From Meloidogyne chitwoodi (Eukaryota; Nematoda; Chromadorea; Rhabditida; Meloidogynidae), in the NCBI GenBank assembly GCA_015183035.1, contig JACZZP010000008.1, forward strand, positions 2,108,001 through 2,172,000: a stretch of 64,000 nucleotides of DNA, written 5' to 3'. Under the pieces are notes generated by a model that worked only from the letters and a program-made list of their open reading frames with translations, was not told the DNA's origin and searched no databases. The position numbers were made by a program, and so were the translations under genes. This document shows positions 44,777 to 56,783 of this stretch, in pieces. Position 1 is the first letter of the stretch, and the number at the start of each line of letters is the position of its first letter.

Positions 44777-46562
44777 ATTCTTGAAAATGAAGAAAAGACA
44801 AGGACAACAACGAAGAGAAAAAAAGAATATTGGACACAACTTTTTTTTAGGTTTTGTGATAAAAATATATAAATTTAATAAACAACTAAAATTAAATATT
44901 GATATTGCTAAAAATTGTAAAAATAATTTGAAAAAAAATTCCCGTTATGTAAAAGATTGAATCACTGTCTTTACTCTCAATGAATGATGACTTAACCAAT
45001 GTTGAGAAATTTCCACTAAACATCGAAAATTAATTTTTTATTCAAAAATAATAAATATATTTTAAATATTTGAAATACTAACAAATTTTTTTTGTTTAAA
45101 AGTCATTTATGATTCGATCTTTATTCCTTCAATTCTTTTTGGGATCACGAAGAATACTTTCCATAGCACCAAACTTGTTTTCCATGTTACCAAACTTCTC
45201 TGTAAGAAGTGCCCATTTTCCTTCCAAATCGTGTTTTGTCTCTGTCAACTTGCTTCCCAAATCGTGCTTTGTTTCCTCTAACATGAGACGTAAGTCCTCC
45301 TGTTTGTTCACAATGGAGTCTGTACGCATGACGAACATAGTAGCCAAAGCTCCAACCAACCCAAGAGCTGCGATTATAACAGTGGACAAGTTAGAGGAGT
45401 ACTGGAAGTACTTGAACAAAGTCGAAGTCGGAATTGTGTGTTCCGCATCGCCGTTCTGGAAGCGCACTTGCTGCAACAGTGGTCCATTTGGAATCCCAAT
45501 AAAACCTGAAAAAATAGTGTCAACTGAAATTTAAGGATTAAAAATTTATTAAAAATAAAAGCATACTTTTTCCACAAGTTACTTAAAACCTCTTAAAGCA
45601 TTTCTCATGCCCTCACTTTATAAATAAAAAAAATCTAAAAACCTTTCTTGACCAGACCAAGATCCTTGCCAAATACTGCGCTGTGTCCAAAGAGAGCATG
45701 TTGAAGCGATATACCAGTCGAGCGTTTATCTAAAATTATAATATTTTTATTTTTAAAAAGTAATATTCAATCATTTCATTTTATAAAAAATATCTGACCA
45801 AAAATTAGAACACATCCACCAAAACCAGAAAAACGTTTTGTGACAGGAACAGTCAGGCGCACAAAACAACACATTTTGTTGTGACTAAAATAATATATCT
45901 AAAACAAAAAAATCAATTTATAAGAATAAAAAAACAAAATTATGAAAGAAAAACAAAAAAATTTCATTTATATAGTGCTAAAATTTGTTTAACTCTTTTA
46001 CTCTCTAATAATTCAATGATATTTTTTTACGTAACAGTTCGGTACTAAAAGGACGATTTGTAGCGAAACCGTAATTTCAATTCCTTCGAGAATATTTATT
46101 ATTTTGTTAAATTTTCATTATTTTTCAGGTTTATTTATTTTAATAATGAATGCTCATTACGTTGCATCAGCTAATGAATTTCCAATAAATATCAAAACTG
46201 CTTATGGAATATCGAAAATTCAGGTTTTTTAAACAATAAATTTTAATTTATATTTTTTAAAAAGTTTTCTTCTGATGTAACAAGAAGATTACTTGCAATT
46301 TCTACATGGGATGGATTTGTTCGAATCGTTGATGTAACAAATCCAGGTTCTCCACAGGATATGCGTACATATTATCATTCAAAATCTGTTCTAACATGCG
46401 CATTTATTGTTATTTTTTTAAATTTATTTATTTTAATATTTATTTTTAAGGATTCAACCAAAGTTGTTAGTGGTGGTTTTGATGAAGTTGTAAAAGTTTG
46501 TGATTTAGAATCTGCAAGAGGTTTTTATTTTTATAATAATTTTTAGCAAAATTTGAGTATTT
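44482..46562. repeat. Right arm of the 2.08-kb inverted duplication
   Basis: Mirror of 39005-41085. It contains the 3' end of the complete CHP1 gene, orphan gene copy 2 and the 5' exons of bub-3 copy C. Confidence 0.9.
45129..45874 (-). CDS. Orphan single-pass membrane protein with coiled coil, copy 2
   Basis: Minus-strand twin of 39693-40438 with the same three exons and, as far as read, an identical protein, including the LSTVIIAALGLVGALATMFV membrane span and the two ETKHDL coiled-coil repeats. It is convergent with CHP1 and divergent from the truncated bub-3 copy C. Both copies are open, so either could be active. Confidence 0.7.
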
Positions 46563-46970
46563 TTTTAAATTAGTATGCCTTTAAATGTCATCGAGTAAAA
46601 GAAGAGGTTAATGAACTTATTTATCCAGTTAATTCAATTGCTTTTCATCCATTTTTCGAACATTTGCAACAGGTGGAAGTGATGCTATTGTTAATATGTG
46701 GGATCCATTTAATCGAAAAAGGTTTCTTTTAAATTTATTTATTGTTTTGGGTTAGTTAAGTCTCTATTTTTCAATACAATTTGACGAGCAGTATACATAG
46801 TCCTTAATTATTAACAAAAATGCCTGGGAAAACTTTGGAACAAAGCTGTTTAATTTAAAAAAAATTTTTATTTTAGATTTCCAGCTTCAAGTCATTCTGT
46901 TAATTTTTAAAAGTTCATCTTTTATTTAGGTTCCCAAACTCGGATCGAACCATAGCCTCTTCTCTTAATA
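46146..46970 (+). pseudogene. bub-3: bub-3 copy C, internally deleted
   Basis: The first three exons are intact ([12 protein letters not shown] ... [14 protein letters not shown]). The intron then runs straight into the exon starting [15 protein letters not shown], so the exons for the central WD40 blades are missing. Further on, copy A has CATCCAATTCATCGAACA where copy C has CATCCATTTTTCGAACA, which shifts the frame. The final exons survive only as scraps near 46875 and 46930. Non-functional BUB3 remnant. Confidence 0.85.
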
Positions 46971-47075
46971 AAAAAACTTAACCAAATTAGCTACAATTAA
47001 GAAAATTACATAAATCATCTTTTTGAATCAAATATTTATTTATTAATCAAAAATAATATAAAATATATTTTTTAT

Positions 47076-47881
47076 TTAAATTCTCAAAAGTTTTGCAGCT
47101 TCTTGTTTTGCAATTTCTTCCAATTGTTGTTTAACTACTTGACGTCGTCTATCCAAAAACTTTTTGTATTCGTTCGAATCCAAATCTTCATATTGCACTT
47201 TAATTCCAATTTCTGAGGCACGTTCAATAACCATTTGACAAATTTCCTTTAATTTTAAGAAAATTGACATTTAATCCCCAAAATTTTTTTAGAAAAACTA
47301 AACTTTTAAAGGCACGCCAATCATTGCTTTATCAGTCGATTTTATTTTTGCAATTTCATAAATATGTTTTACTGAGAGCTTTCCAGTTATTTCATCTTTT
47401 TAAAAAGACATAAATTCTTATATAGTTTTTAAAAATTCAAACCGTCTTCCTGTTTTTCTTTTCGAATTCCAGCTGCTTGCATTAACAACCATTTTGTTGT
47501 AGGAGTCTCAATTTCGATTTCAAATGTTCTGTCGGGTTTTACATGAACAGTGACAGGCAAAAGTGCAGCTATTTATAATTAAAATGATTTTTAGAAGAAT
47601 AAGAATACAACCCCCTTTTTTAAATTTTACAAACCGTTTTTAATGTTTTCCGTCATTGTATTAAACTCTTTGCAAAAATTACCAACATTAACTCCTCTTT
47701 GGCCAAGTGAAGGTCCAAGAGGTGGTGCAGGCGAAGCCATTTGAGCTCTAAATTTATTTTTAATTTTTACTAAATTATTCAAAAAAAACCTTATTGTTGT
47801 TTTAACTCTTGGATCTTGCGTTGCTTTTAGCAAGTTTTCCCTTTTTGTTAAAAGTGCTTTGTATGCTTTCCAAGCTGACAT
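47076..47881 (-). CDS. mrpl-11: Mitochondrial ribosomal protein L11
   Basis: Starts [20 protein letters not shown], then the L11 signature [16 protein letters not shown] and [15 protein letters not shown]. Next come [33 protein letters not shown], the rRNA-binding C-terminal [20 protein letters not shown] and [15 protein letters not shown], then a basic/Glu-rich extension ending AKLLRI. Bacterial-type L11 organisation with N- and C-terminal extensions identifies the mitochondrial protein, part of the GTPase-associated centre. Divergent from the CoREST gene, with about 480 bp between starts. Confidence 0.92.
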
Positions 47882-48363
47882 TTTCTTGAGTTTCTAAAGA
47901 AAAAACATGAAATTTAATTTTTTAATTTTTTTAAATTAAGGTTAAGATTCTGTTTAATATTTACTTTAGATTAGACTCAAGTTTCCTCTTTATCTCTAAT
48001 TTATTTATTATTTTGCGATTAATTGGGCTGGACCTGCGCTCAGTTTTTCGCACTTAATTGGCAGCGCTCAGTTGACCAAACCGCACTAATTGCATTTTAG
48101 AGAAAGAAAGTAAAAAGAGTGTATACACTATGTTGTTAGCGTGTATTGTATTTACGATTTCTCTTTTTGTAATTACCGCGAATTTGACTTGTAAAAACAT
48201 GCAGATGAGCACTTGTTTACTTCAAATAAATCGATTGAAAGTACTCATATATTGATTATTTTCTATTAATTAACCTAAAATATATTGCCTTGTACAAAAT
48301 TGATATTTTAAATTTAACTTAATTCTTTTGACCATAATTCTTTTATTTTTCTTTTTTTTAAAA

Positions 48364-50618
48364 ATGCTTCCAGTAAATCAACAACAGAGTGAAGGAAAAT
48401 CAATTTCGTTTAAAAATCGTTCAAAATCTCCAACTGCAAATGACTTGAAAATTTCGAGAAAGACTCGTGCAAATAATAAAAAACAAGCAAATAATAAAGT
48501 TAATTACACTTCTATAGGTTTATTTTAAATGATTCATTTTGTTTAATACATTATTTTTATAGAAAAAGTACCTTTAACAAATACTCTAAATTCACCTAAA
48601 AAGGCTGCTATCAGAGTTGGATCAAATTTTCAAGTTCTTTCACTTCCTGAAGCAAAAGGAAGAGTTGAGGTTAGTAATAGCCCTCCACGAGATGAATGTC
48701 TTTGGAAAATGCATCAAATGATTAAAGATGAACAATTATCTAATTATTGTATTGATGCTTATACAAATTTTGGAATTGAACCTGATAGGGTTTTTTTTTT
48801 AATTTGAGGTTTTTTAATTAATTTTTTATCTTTTGAGGCTCTCTTTATTTTATTCAAGTCAAACTATGATTTTGAAAAAGGCTCTTCTAATCTAAAAAGC
48901 AGACATATATTCAACCACTCTTTTTCTCACGATGATGCTTATGCTTTTCGTAATGCTTTTATGTATTTTGGAAAGAATTTTGCTAGAGTTAGACAAATTG
49001 TTAGTTTGTAATTTTTTAAACAATTTTGAGGGTGTTTCATTTATTATTAGCTATAGAACACTTAATTTTCTTGTTTTTTAATCAATTAAATTCTAATTCT
49101 TCTAGTTGGGTTGTTTGGTCTAGTGGTTAGTGAGTTAGACTATTTGATTATAGTGGATGGTTCGAGTCCACGGATAAGTATTTATTATTTTCCGTTGCTT
49201 TTCGTTTATTTTTTCACATTTTATAATTTTTAAAATTTTTTTAAATTTAAAGCTTCCACACAAAACAATTGGTTCTCTTGTTGAACACTATTATAAATCT
49301 AAAAAAAATCAAAATTATAAAGGTGACTATAAAAGTTATTTGGATATTGCAGCTACTCGTTCTTCTTCACCTTCTGATGATGATACTGACGGGTTTATTT
49401 TTATATAAATTTGATTTTTTAATTTTCTTATTAATATTTAGTAGTGAATTTTATAAGCCTTTTTGTGAGCTTTGTAAAGAAGTAGTGACCAAAATATATT
49501 TAACAAATGGATTAGAAGTGTGCAAAACTTGCAAGCTGTACGGTTTTTTCTTTTAATTTTCTTTTAATTTTGATTTTTAAAATTTCTAAATTCTTTTAAA
49601 AAACGCGCTTTTGCAACTTTCTCTTGGCAAGAAAAATTTAATCTTTTTTATGATTTTTAAATATGTATATTTTTTTCTTTCTTACTGACATCAGCGCCTA
49701 GCTTTTAATTAAAAAAATAAATTTAAGTGGAACAAATCAACATCAAATCTTTCCACAATCATCAGAAGATAATCATCATAATCAAAAGAATTGTGTTTCA
49801 AAATGTCCACCTAATATGCATCAAATTTGTAATGAATTTGTTGAAATGGCAAAATATGTAAATCAAGGGGAAGAAAATTCAATTTTTAATAATAAAGAAG
49901 AAGAAGAAATTGAACAAATTATTATTATTAAAAGAAGTAAAACTGTTTGTGAAGCAAAAATAGAGTTTAATTAAATTTTTTAAATTAATTTTTAAGTAAT
50001 TTTAGTGATATGAAAAAATCAGAAAAGCTTCTTAAAGCTAGCACAAAACGTATAATGCAAGATGTACAAAAACAAAAAACTCTTGAAGGATGTCAAAAAT
50101 ATTCTTTTGTTGATGCTTTACAATTTTTATCAAAAACTGAAAATTCTTTTAATTTACATAAACAAAATAATGTTAATTTTAAATGGTCTCAATGGGAAAA
50201 GGATGCTGTTTTCAATGGTTTTTATTTTTATTTATTTATTTTTGAAAAAAGAAATTAAAAAAATAGGTCTTAAAAAATTTATTAAATTAAATTAATTTTT
50301 ATTTTTTTTTAAATTTAAGCATTAATTCGCTTTGAAGCTGATGAAAATGCTGTTGCTAGTATTATTCCAACAAAAACTCCAAAAATGATTAAACAATTTT
50401 ATTTGGAATTTAAACAAACAATTGATGAGGTTTTTTTTTAATTTTAAATTTTATTTTTTTTTAATACTGTAAAGGAAATTAATAAAAGATTAATTGAATG
50501 TGAAAATTTTAATTTTTTTAATCAAAATGGAGGAGAAGGATGTAGCAATAATTATAATAATTTTATTAGAGGAAAAAGTCAAAATAATAATGAGCCAGAA
50601 GTTATTGAATTGGATTAA
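48364..50618 (+). CDS. spr-1: CoREST transcriptional corepressor (SPR-1 type)
   Basis: Starts MLPVNQQQSEGKSISFKNRS. Domain order is typical of RCOR/CoREST. The ELM2 segment is IRVGSNFQVLSLPEAKGR. SANT1 is FSHDDAYAFRNAFMYFGKNF then ARVRQILPHKTIGSLVEHYY. A Cys-containing linker follows (FCELCKEVVTK ... CKTCKLY), then SANT2, WSQWEKDAVFNALIRFEAD then TPKMIKQFYLEFKQ. CoREST bridges the LSD1 demethylase and HDACs; C. elegans SPR-1 works with SPR-5 to repress hop-1. The Asn-rich C-terminus ends EPEVIELD. The intron near 49030-49250 contains a tRNA-like sequence. The exons around 49730-49970 are Asn/Glu-rich and less certain. Confidence 0.88.
49107..49182 (+). other. tRNA-like sequence in an intron of the CoREST gene
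   Basis: Box A TGGTCTAGTGGTTAG and box B GGTTCGAGTCC at tRNA spacing, sense to the host. D and anticodon stems are mismatched. It is the best-preserved of the single-arm tRNA-like sequences here. Confidence 0.5.
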
Positions 50619-50809
50619 AAATAATTTTAATTTTTTTTTTTGATAAGACATTTTATTCCCCCTAATTTTTTTAAATTATTTATTTATTAAAAAAATATTG
50701 ATTAATTTAATTTTTAATTTATTTTATTTTTTTAACTAAAAATAATAATTATATTTATTTTATCTTATTTTTTTTAATTGTTTAAAAAAATTATTTTTTT
50801 TTTTTAAGT

Positions 50810-53269
50810 TTAATCAAAAATTACAATACAGGTTATTTTTTCCTTACTAATTTTACAATATTTTTTAGAATTAAAATTTAAAAAAATATTATTATTATTA
50901 TCTTCATTTAATAAAACTTTATTTTTATTTTCAAAACAATCAACTTCAAATTTTTCTTCTTTTTTAAATTTTCTTTCAACAGAACGACGAACAAATCTTT
51001 TTGAAATTGAAGCATCTCCTCCAATTAATGCAATATTAATGGCATGGGCAAGTTTTGATGAATTGCATTGAGAAGTTTTTGACTTGTTTGATTCAAGTTT
51101 TGCTTCAATTTTTGAATGCTTCTTAAAGGTTTTTTTTTTATTAATTTGTTTTTCTGGGTATTTTTACATTTTTTGGAATTTATGGAAAGTATTTTTTAAA
51201 TTTTCTGTTTCGATGATTTTTTTTTAACCTTATTAATTTAAAATATATTTTTCTTTTTTTAATTCTTTATTTGTATTATGTTCGGTTAAATAAATAATAA
51301 TGGAGCTGCTTAGGATGATTTATTGACAATTAAAAGGGAAAATAATTCAGTGTCTCGGTGGTTCAGTCGGTAAAGTCCTTGCCTACCTATATGTCAGCGA
51401 AGCTGACAAAGAGACGGGTTCGAATCCGACGGCGGTCCTTTATTATTTATTTTGATTTTGTCTTAAAAATTTAAGATTTTTTTCTTTATTTTTATAAACT
51501 TTATTTTTCTCTAACATTTATTTTTTTTAATCTAAAAATTTTAAATTTTTACCTTTTTTCTTTTCAATTTTCTTTTTATTATTCCATTATTATTAAATAA
51601 TTTTGAAGCTTTATTAAGTGAAGCAGCAGCTAATATTTTTCTTCTTTTTTTAATTTTATTTCTTTTTATTGACTCAAAATTATTATTATTTTCTTCATCT
51701 TCAAGAGATTCAGGATATTCTGTTTCTTCTTCCTCTTTTAAAATGTAAAAATACGTTTTAGTTGTATTTTAGTAATTTTTTAGATTTTTGTAAACTTTCC
51801 GGTTTTTTAAAAATGTATTTTTGTATTTATTCAAGTTTTATGTATTTATTCAAGTTTTAATATTTTTTTATTTTTCTGATTTTATTGTATTTATTCCGGT
51901 TTTTTTATTAACTTTATACCTTGTTGATTATTTCTCTTTTCAACTTTTACTGCTTCCGTTGTGTTTTTTGTTGTTGTTGTATTTTCACTTTCTTTGACTG
52001 TCACTGTTGTATTTAACGTTGTATTTTGATTTTCTTTTAATATTTCTGTTGTAGTAGAAACAATTATTGTGGTTGTTGTAGTTATTGTTGAAGTTGTTGT
52101 TATTTCTGTTATATTTTCCACTTTTGCTTCAGTTGTTGTTCCTTTGATTTTTTGTGTTGTATTTTCACCTTTTTCTTCTGTTCCGACTAAAGGATTATCT
52201 AAAAATGAATATTTTCTATAAGATATTTCAACAAACTTCCAATAATATAAACAGTTGGAGGTATTTGAATAGGAATTGTTCCTCCTGGATAACTTCCAAT
52301 ATTTAATTTATTAAAATTATCAAGTAAATTATTATAATTATTTTGTTGTTGTTTTTGACCAATATTATTATTATTATTTGTTCCATAAATATATTCATAA
52401 GGTAAAGGTTGAATATTTTGATTATTATTAATTAAATATGTTGGTAATGGATAGTAATAATAATTATTATTATTTGTTGTTGAACATGATTGAGTTGAAT
52501 AAAACATTAAATTATTATTATTACAACAAGAACATTGCCTTGAATAGTATATTTTTATTGTATTTTTTTAAATTATTTTATTGTCTTAATTTTCCGTATT
52601 TTTCCGGTTAATTATTTTTTGTATTTTTTCTGTGTTTTTTCATGGTAATTTATCTGTTCTGTATTTTTTCCGGAATTTTTACTTTTCCGGTTAATTATTT
52701 TTTTGTATTTTCTCCGGAAGTTTTTTTCTGTATTTTTTCCGTTTTTTAATATTTTTGTATTTATTCTGGTTTTATTGTATTTTCTTTGACTTTACTGTAT
52801 TTTTAAAGTGCACTAAAATTTGCACTGAACTGACCTTCCTAATTGTTTAATTAAGTTTTAGAAGAAAAAGAGAAAAAAGTAGGGGAAAAGAAAAAAAGAA
52901 AACAAAAGAAAGTAAAAGAAAGAATTAGATTAATTAAGTAATTGGGATTAATAATCATTTTAAAAATATTAGGCCACAAAATAAAATAAGAATACTAAAA
53001 TTTGAATTAATTTTAAAAATATTATTTTATGTTTTTATCTATCTATTTTTTTTCTTCTGTTTTTCTTTAAAAAATAATAATAAAAATAACCTAAAAGGAT
53101 TACACTGACAACATTTACAACAATTATTATTATTAACTATTTGCATTGAATAACTTTGTTGTTTTAAAATACAACAAGATGAAGTACAACCACCAATATT
53201 ATAAGAATTAATTTTATTAAAATTTATAATAAATAAAATTAAAAAATGACAAAAATTTGGAATATTCAT
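50810..53269 (-). CDS. Secreted Cys-rich / Thr-rich protein of unknown function
   Basis: Starts MNIPNFCHFLILFIINFNKI, a signal peptide, then a Cys-rich piece (GGCTSSCCIL ... CCKCCQC ... CSCC). Next is an Asn/Tyr-rich region with PLPYEYIYG and GGTIPIQIPPTVYI. A mucin-like Thr-rich stretch follows (EITTTSTITTTTTIIVSTTT), then basic/acidic segments (KRNKIKKRRKILAAASLNKA; LAHAINIALIGGDASISKRF) to a final CIVIFD. The Thr-rich part is a candidate for O-glycosylation. No family recognised. The exons from 51740 down are joined only by frame and direction and could belong to a separate gene. Introns carry AT-rich minisatellites and a tRNA-like sequence. Confidence 0.5.
51348..51440 (+). other. tRNA-like sequence with a perfect extra-arm hairpin
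   Basis: Box A TGGTTCAGTCGG and box B GGTTCGAATCC. Between them is TGTCAGCGAAGCTGACA, a perfect hairpin like the variable arm of tRNA-Ser/Leu. Acceptor, anticodon and T stems do not close well, so it is not called a functional tRNA. Antisense to the flanking gene and within a putative intron. Confidence 0.5.
52550..52805. repeat. Degenerate AT-rich minisatellite
   Basis: Reiterated words TTTTTCCGGTTAATTATTTT, GTATTTTTTC and TCCGGAA in an intron of the secreted-protein gene. A related array (GTATTTATTC, CAAGTTTT, CCGGTTTTTT) lies at 51780-51905. Confidence 0.6.
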
Positions 53270-54145
53270 TTTTTAATTTTTGGGAAGAGGTTTTTTTTGA
53301 ATTTTATATTAAAAAAAAAGAAGAAGAAATAAACCAACTTTTCTTTTTTTTGGGTATAATTAGCAATGAACAATAATAAAATAAAATTGTTGCAAACAAA
53401 AAAAGAAATAGAACTTCATTTTTTTATATTAAAAAAATCAAGTGTTGTAGCATTATGTGAAGTGGAAGATTGCGTAGAATAAAAAATGTATAAAAAATAT
53501 ATGAAGGTTTTAGGCAATTTTATAAAAAAAATCATCGCCTTCCTCTTCGCTATTTTTCTTAAAAAAACTTTTTTTAAGAAATTTTATTTTTTTCCTATTT
53601 TTCCTTTGTTTTATGTAAATTTATTCTTTGTCTCTTCTATTACGCTTTTTAATTTCTTTTTAAAATGCCTTAAAAAATAAAAGTTTGGTAGAAAACAATT
53701 TAGAAAAGCAAGATTTAATTATTAATTAAAATTTAATTCAAATTTTTGCCTTTTTATTTTATTTTGTGGCGTAATCTTTTTAAAATGATTATTAATCCCA
53801 GTCTACTTCTCTCTTTTACTTTCTTTTGTTTTCTTTTTTTCTCTTCCTCCACTCTTTTCTTTTTTAATTCTCCAACTTTACTTAAAATAAACTTAGCAGC
53901 CCAGTTCAGTTTTCCGACGTTTTGGTACAAATTTATTTTTCAACTTTGTCTTACTGTAATTAAAATTTTTTTTATTTTTAAAAAATTTTATTTTAAAATC
54001 TAAATTTTATTAAATAAATACAAAAATGTGTAAAATATATTTAATTTTATTATTTATTTCAATAAATACAAAAAATTCCTATTTCTTCATGCCATTTATT
54101 AATTGGAGCAATATTAGTTGTATTTGACGAATTTCTTGAATTTTC
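53270..54145. other. AT-rich gap
   Basis: Nothing beyond short low-complexity reading frames. Probable promoter of the minus-strand secreted-protein gene at its left end. Confidence 0.45.
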
Positions 54146-54980
54146 TTAACAAAAAATTTTTTTATTTTCTAAAAATCTCTTACTTTTTAAATTTTTCATA
54201 TTAATTTTATTATTATTTTTTCGTTTATTTCCAGTTTTTATTATTCCAATATTTTTTAAAGAAAATTTTCTGCGTTGTTGTTGTTGCCCTATTCGTCGGC
54301 GCATTTGTATTAAATTTTCCTAAACAAAAAATTTTTTTTTTTATTTTAAAATTTTTGGTTAAAGAAGATTTCTTAAAAAATTTTTTTATTTTTTTTACCT
54401 TAAATTTTTGAAAAGGGCTAAGCCTAGCTAATATTTGTTGATTTTTATAAAATTGTTTTTTTGCCAATTCTTTATTGCTTAAAAATTGAAAATGTTGTTG
54501 TTGATGATTATTAAAATTAAGGGAAGAAGAAATATTATTATTATTAAAATTTGGAGAATAAAAAAAATTATTATTATTTGTTGAACAAGAAGGATTATTA
54601 GTTGAATAATAAATTAAATTTTCAGAGAAAGAAAAATTATTTTTATTAATTAAAATATTATTATTATTTTTTGAATAATTTGGAGAAAATAATATTTCTT
54701 CTTTTTCTTCTTTAAAATTAATTTTTTTATTTAAATTATTATTTTCTTCTCCTAACCAATTATTTAATAAAAATAAATAATTATTATTTTCACCATTTTC
54801 TTCAATTAATGTTTTTTCTATCGTTGATTCTATACTTTCTAAATCCCAATCTTCTTCAAAAAAACAATTTTTATTATTTTGTTTATTAAAAAATTGAAAA
54901 AACTGTTCGTTTTGAGCATTTTCAGCATTATTTATTTTTTGAATTTCGCCTGTTTGGCATTCTGTCAAAGAAAATGACAT
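54146..54980 (-). CDS. Asn-rich orphan protein
   Basis: Two exons. Starts MSFSLTECQTGEIQKINNAE, then an acidic patch (EEDWDLESIESTIEKTLIEE) and a long Asn/Ser/Phe-rich low-complexity middle. A more ordered segment follows (SNKELAKKQFYKNQQILARL, SPFQKFKENLIQMRRRIGQ) and then a Lys/Asn-rich basic tail ending ENKKIFC. The intron at about 54318-54400 was set so that KFK joins ENLIQM. The basic C-terminus and acidic N-terminus would suit a nuclear protein, but no domain is recognised. Confidence 0.55.
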
Positions 54981-56701
54981 TTGATCCCAAATTAAAGAGA
55001 GACTGTAGTAATTAAGAGAGTGACGACGTTAGAGACTTTTTTAAGCTTTTTTAAGGAAAATTTGGTTTAAATGATTTTTTAAAATTTAATTTTAGATATT
55101 TTTAAACTGAAAAATTTATAATCAGCTGTATTTTTTTTAATTTAAATAAAAAGACTCTCCTCCTAATTTTTTTGTCTGTGCCGACTTGTTGGCGCCGGAA
55201 ACCTTGCTTCTTTTTTTTTTTTGTTTTTTCTACCATCTGTTTCTGCTAAAAATTTTTTTAATTTTTGATGCCTTTAAAAGATAATATTTTTTAATGAACA
55301 TTTGAGTCTGTTATTTTTTTTTAATTTTATCATTTGATTCTTTTAATTTTTTTTAATGAAATATTAATTAGGTCATTTATTGGTCTAAATTTATTTTATT
55401 TTTTTTAGAAATTTTAAAGATTTTTTTAATTCAACTTGTTTTTAAATTTAATTATATTTTAAAAGACTCATATATCACTTGTACAAAATTATCATTTTTT
55501 TAATATTTTTTTGTTTTTTTTCTGTTTAATTAATATAAAATTTATTAGAATATATTTTTTCATTTTATTAATTATTTTTAGATAACAAAATTAAAGAAAA
55601 AATAAATAAAATAAATTTTTTATGGCGCCTCTTTCTTTTAATAAAAATAAAAAATAAAAGATAAGGTAATAAAAGATCGCCTCTAATATATGGAAAGATA
55701 TTATTTTATTTAATAAATTAATTTATTTATTTTTTTAAATAAAAAAATAAATAAATGATCGTTAAACTTGCAGCAATTTTTTGCTTATTTTTATCTTTTT
55801 GGCGCCATCATTTAATTTTCTAATTTTTTAAGATATTTTATTTTATTAATTTAGATACCTAATTTTTGCACAATTTTATTTAGAAATTAAAAAAATAAAA
55901 TAAAATTTGTTCATTTTATCAGATGATTTTTATAGTCTAATATATTTCTTTTCATTTTTGCTTCATTTTTCCTTCTTCTTTTTTTTCTTTTTTGCTTCAG
56001 AAAGTTTTTCTTCAAGTTTGTAAAATTCTCAAGTTTTATATTTTAAATAGAAACTTAAAGTTTTTACAATTACAGTAATAAAATGTTTTTAAAACATTTT
56101 AAAAACAATAAAGTTTATTATTTTTTAAATAAAAATACAACACAAAGTACTTTTGTCCTTTTATCACATTTTTAAATAATTAAAATATTTTTTTTAAAAG
56201 TGCAAACACATGTTTGCACTTTTGATATTTTTATTTTATTATTATCGGCTTTCCCTTAATATATTTTTTAACAAATTCGTCGGCATCTTTTTTTATTAAA
56301 AATTAATTAATTAAGAAATAAATACTTTTCTTCTTTTATTTTTTCACGTGTTATTTTTAAAAAGTCTAATATATCCTCTTTTTTTAATTGTTAGAAAGAG
56401 TAAAAATGCTTTGAAAATGTAGACGTCTCCCCCTTATTTTTAATAAATTTATTTCCTTATTTTTTAAAAAGTTTTCTTAATTAATTTTTATTATTTTTTA
56501 AATGTCTCTTAGTTAATTTTTATATTTTTTTTTAATTTTAAATATTCAATTCTTCTTTCTTTATTTTAAAAATCACAAGTTTTCTCTCCTCTACTAATAA
56601 ATAATGTTTAATCATTTTTATTGTAAAGTCAAATGATTTGTATGGAATTAAAATATTTTTAATTTTATTTAAATTAAAAAAACAAAAATAAAGCTTAATA
56701 A

Positions 56702-56783
56702 AATCATTTGAACACAAAGCGGATTCGAACCTTTCCCATTTTCCACTGTGTAGTCGCCAACACTTGCACTTGACCACATAATG
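56702..56783 (-). other. tRNA-like sequence, intergenic
   Basis: The minus strand has box-A-like TGGTCAAGTGCAAG and box B GGTTCGAATCC at tRNA spacing. AAAGCGGATTC-side pairs are partial and there is no full cloverleaf. Confidence 0.45.
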
